Part shown: positions 63,192 through 64,000 of the stretch, one piece after another
How the letters are laid out: each line of letters begins with the position of its first letter
Numbering within the stretch: position 1 is the stretch's first letter
Assembly (NCBI GenBank): GCA_050292235.1
Contig: JBNKLG010000003.1
Span: 1-64,000 of the forward strand
Source: JBNKLG01 sp050292235
GTDB lineage: Bacteria; Pseudomonadota; Gammaproteobacteria; Chromatiales; Chromatiaceae
Length of the DNA: 64,000 nucleotides
Direction of reading: 5' to 3'
The notes under the pieces: model-generated
What the model saw: the letters and a program-made list of their open reading frames with translations, nothing else
Told to the model about the DNA's origin: nothing
The model's database searches: none
Program-made: the position numbers and the translations under genes

Positions 63192-63973
63192 CACATGGGC
63201 GGCAGGGTTTCCATGAAGGGCAACCGCTTGCTCATTGACCGGCGCAGCCGATAGCGCCCATGGATGCCCTCCAGTCGCTTCAACAGAACCCCATAATCGA
63301 CGCCCGCTGTTCGGGGAATACAGGCAAAGGTCGGACCATAGCTCTTCCCGGGCTCGTCGCCGTAGACCGCGTCCTGCTTATTGCTGCGCTTGCTCTCCCA
63401 GGCCTTCTCATCCAGATGGCGGAAGTGCTCCACGAATTCAGGAGAATCGCTGTAGAAAACCCCCGGTACATGCAGATCCATCAGATAACGGGTCTCCTGG
63501 TTTTGGTAGCAGTCGTGGACAAACACCAGATCCGCCTTGCCCGTCGCCAAGGCCCGCAGGGCCAGAAAGAGCCCCGCCATGCGCTTGGGTCCATCAATGA
63601 AGACCACGTCACCCTCCAACAGCACAGCCGGCAATATCTGGTTGGCATCCCCATAAAGCAAGGCCAGATTGGCATGGGATGCCAGATGCTCCTCGGCAAA
63701 GCGGGCGTCATCGTGATCCCAGGTATATTCGATGCTGATGATGCGGGACCGGGGGAACAGCCGGGCCAACATCTGGGTGCTGTGGCCTCGGGCCCGACCC
63801 GACTCCACCACCTGTCGAGCATTGAGGCCGGCTGCCGTTGCCCAGGCGAAGAGCATTTCACTGAAAAAAATGCCGCGATTCTGATAATCCAGATCGGCGG
63901 TCTTCTCTTCAAAAGCGGTCAACAGCTGCTTGGCGTTGGCGATGGTCTGGTCGATGGAAAATGTCTGGCTCAT
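63191..63973 (-). CDS. Class I SAM-dependent methyltransferase-like protein
   Basis: 260 residues. 'RQVVESGRARGHSTQMLARLFPRSRIISIEYTWDHDDARFAEEHL' resembles motif I and the acidic SAM-ribose residue of a Rossmann methyltransferase, although the glycine pattern (G-R-A-R-G) is unusual. 'LLYGDANQILPAVLLEGDVVFIDGPKR' matches motifs II-III. It is similar in layout to CmcI-type or predicted O-methyltransferases. First gene of the minus-strand glycan operon in view; no convincing ribosome site before the ATG at 63973. Confidence 0.7.
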   Translation of the reverse strand: MSQTFSIDQTIANAKQLLTAFEEKTADLDYQNRGIFFSEMLFAWATAAGLNARQVVESGRARGHSTQMLARLFPRSRIISIEYTWDHDDARFAEEHLASHANLALLYGDANQILPAVLLEGDVVFIDGPKRMAGLFLALRALATGKADLVFVHDCYQNQETRYLMDLHVPGVFYSDSPEFVEHFRHLDEKAWESKRSNKQDAVYGDEPGKSYGPTFACIPRTAGVDYGVLLKRLEGIHGRYRLRRSMSKRLPFMETLPPM

Positions 63974-64000
63974 AACCGCAATCTGTTTTGGTGATAAGAG

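Overview
The window reads as chromosomal DNA of a chemoautotrophic, sulfur-oxidising gammaproteobacterium (inference). Three things point there. The left edge carries the start of aprB, the ferredoxin-like beta subunit of dissimilatory APS reductase. It is followed by a tkt-gap-pgk-pyk-fba carbon cluster of the type found in Calvin-cycle bacteria. The block pilG/H/I/J-chpA-chpC, gshB, tonB, yqgE, yqgF, pyrR, pyrB, pyrC' has the gene order known from Pseudomonas and relatives. No rRNA, tRNA, CRISPR array, IS element or phage gene was seen.

Region by region. 1-269: aprB (partial, minus). 530-1547: a thioredoxin-HEAT protein and a DUF423 membrane protein (plus), meeting the carbon cluster at a bidirectional terminator. 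1613-8586: fba, pyk, pgk, gap and tkt (minus), with strong intercistronic hairpins. 8922-9479: a redoxin. 9586-13946: the methyl-cycle group metK - SAH riboswitch - ahcY - metF, then rsmE. 13956-23322: a Pil-Chp chemosensory operon for type IV pili (minus), lacking pilK/cheR and chpB/cheB. 23488-31110: gshB, an ApbE lipoprotein, tonB, yqgE, yqgF, pyrR, pyrB, an apparently inactive dihydroorotase (pyrC') and a PyrK-like iron-sulfur flavoprotein, mostly with overlapping ends. 31233-32747: two tandem bacteriohemerythrins and an overlapping globin. 32816-35808: rpmE, malic enzyme and citrate synthase. 35828-38098: a CHASE2 adenylate cyclase (minus). 38283-40275: groES-groEL behind a sigma70-type promoter and a perfect CIRCE operator. 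40394-46383: ppnP, an alpha/beta hydrolase, a DUF4405 membrane protein, glnE, ilvE and a small zinc-finger protein.

46393-63973 is a cell-surface glycan region. It starts with LPS inner-core genes (waaF, waaC and a GT2) and a UDP-sugar dehydrogenase. neuB-neuC-neuA follow (a CMP-sialic-acid-type pathway), then a very clear UDP-sulfoquinovose synthase (SQD1/SqdB family), two glycosyltransferase-like proteins and an FkbM methyltransferase. An AT-rich regulatory segment introduces a two-gene XRE-ImmA/IrrE plus PIN-like module, which looks like a toxin-antitoxin insertion. Convergent to it are four minus-strand genes: a methyltransferase-like protein, two GT4 glycosyltransferases and one unrecognised, possibly GT-A, protein.

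The most interesting reading is that one operon-like run makes both an activated nonulosonic acid and UDP-sulfoquinovose. That suggests a surface polysaccharide, LPS or glycoprotein containing a sulfonated sugar, in an organism whose energy metabolism generates sulfite, the sulfur donor of SQD1. Sulfoquinovose is best known from the lipid SQDG, so this context is unusual. No export or polymerase gene (Wzx, Wzy, ABC) is visible; those functions must lie outside the window.
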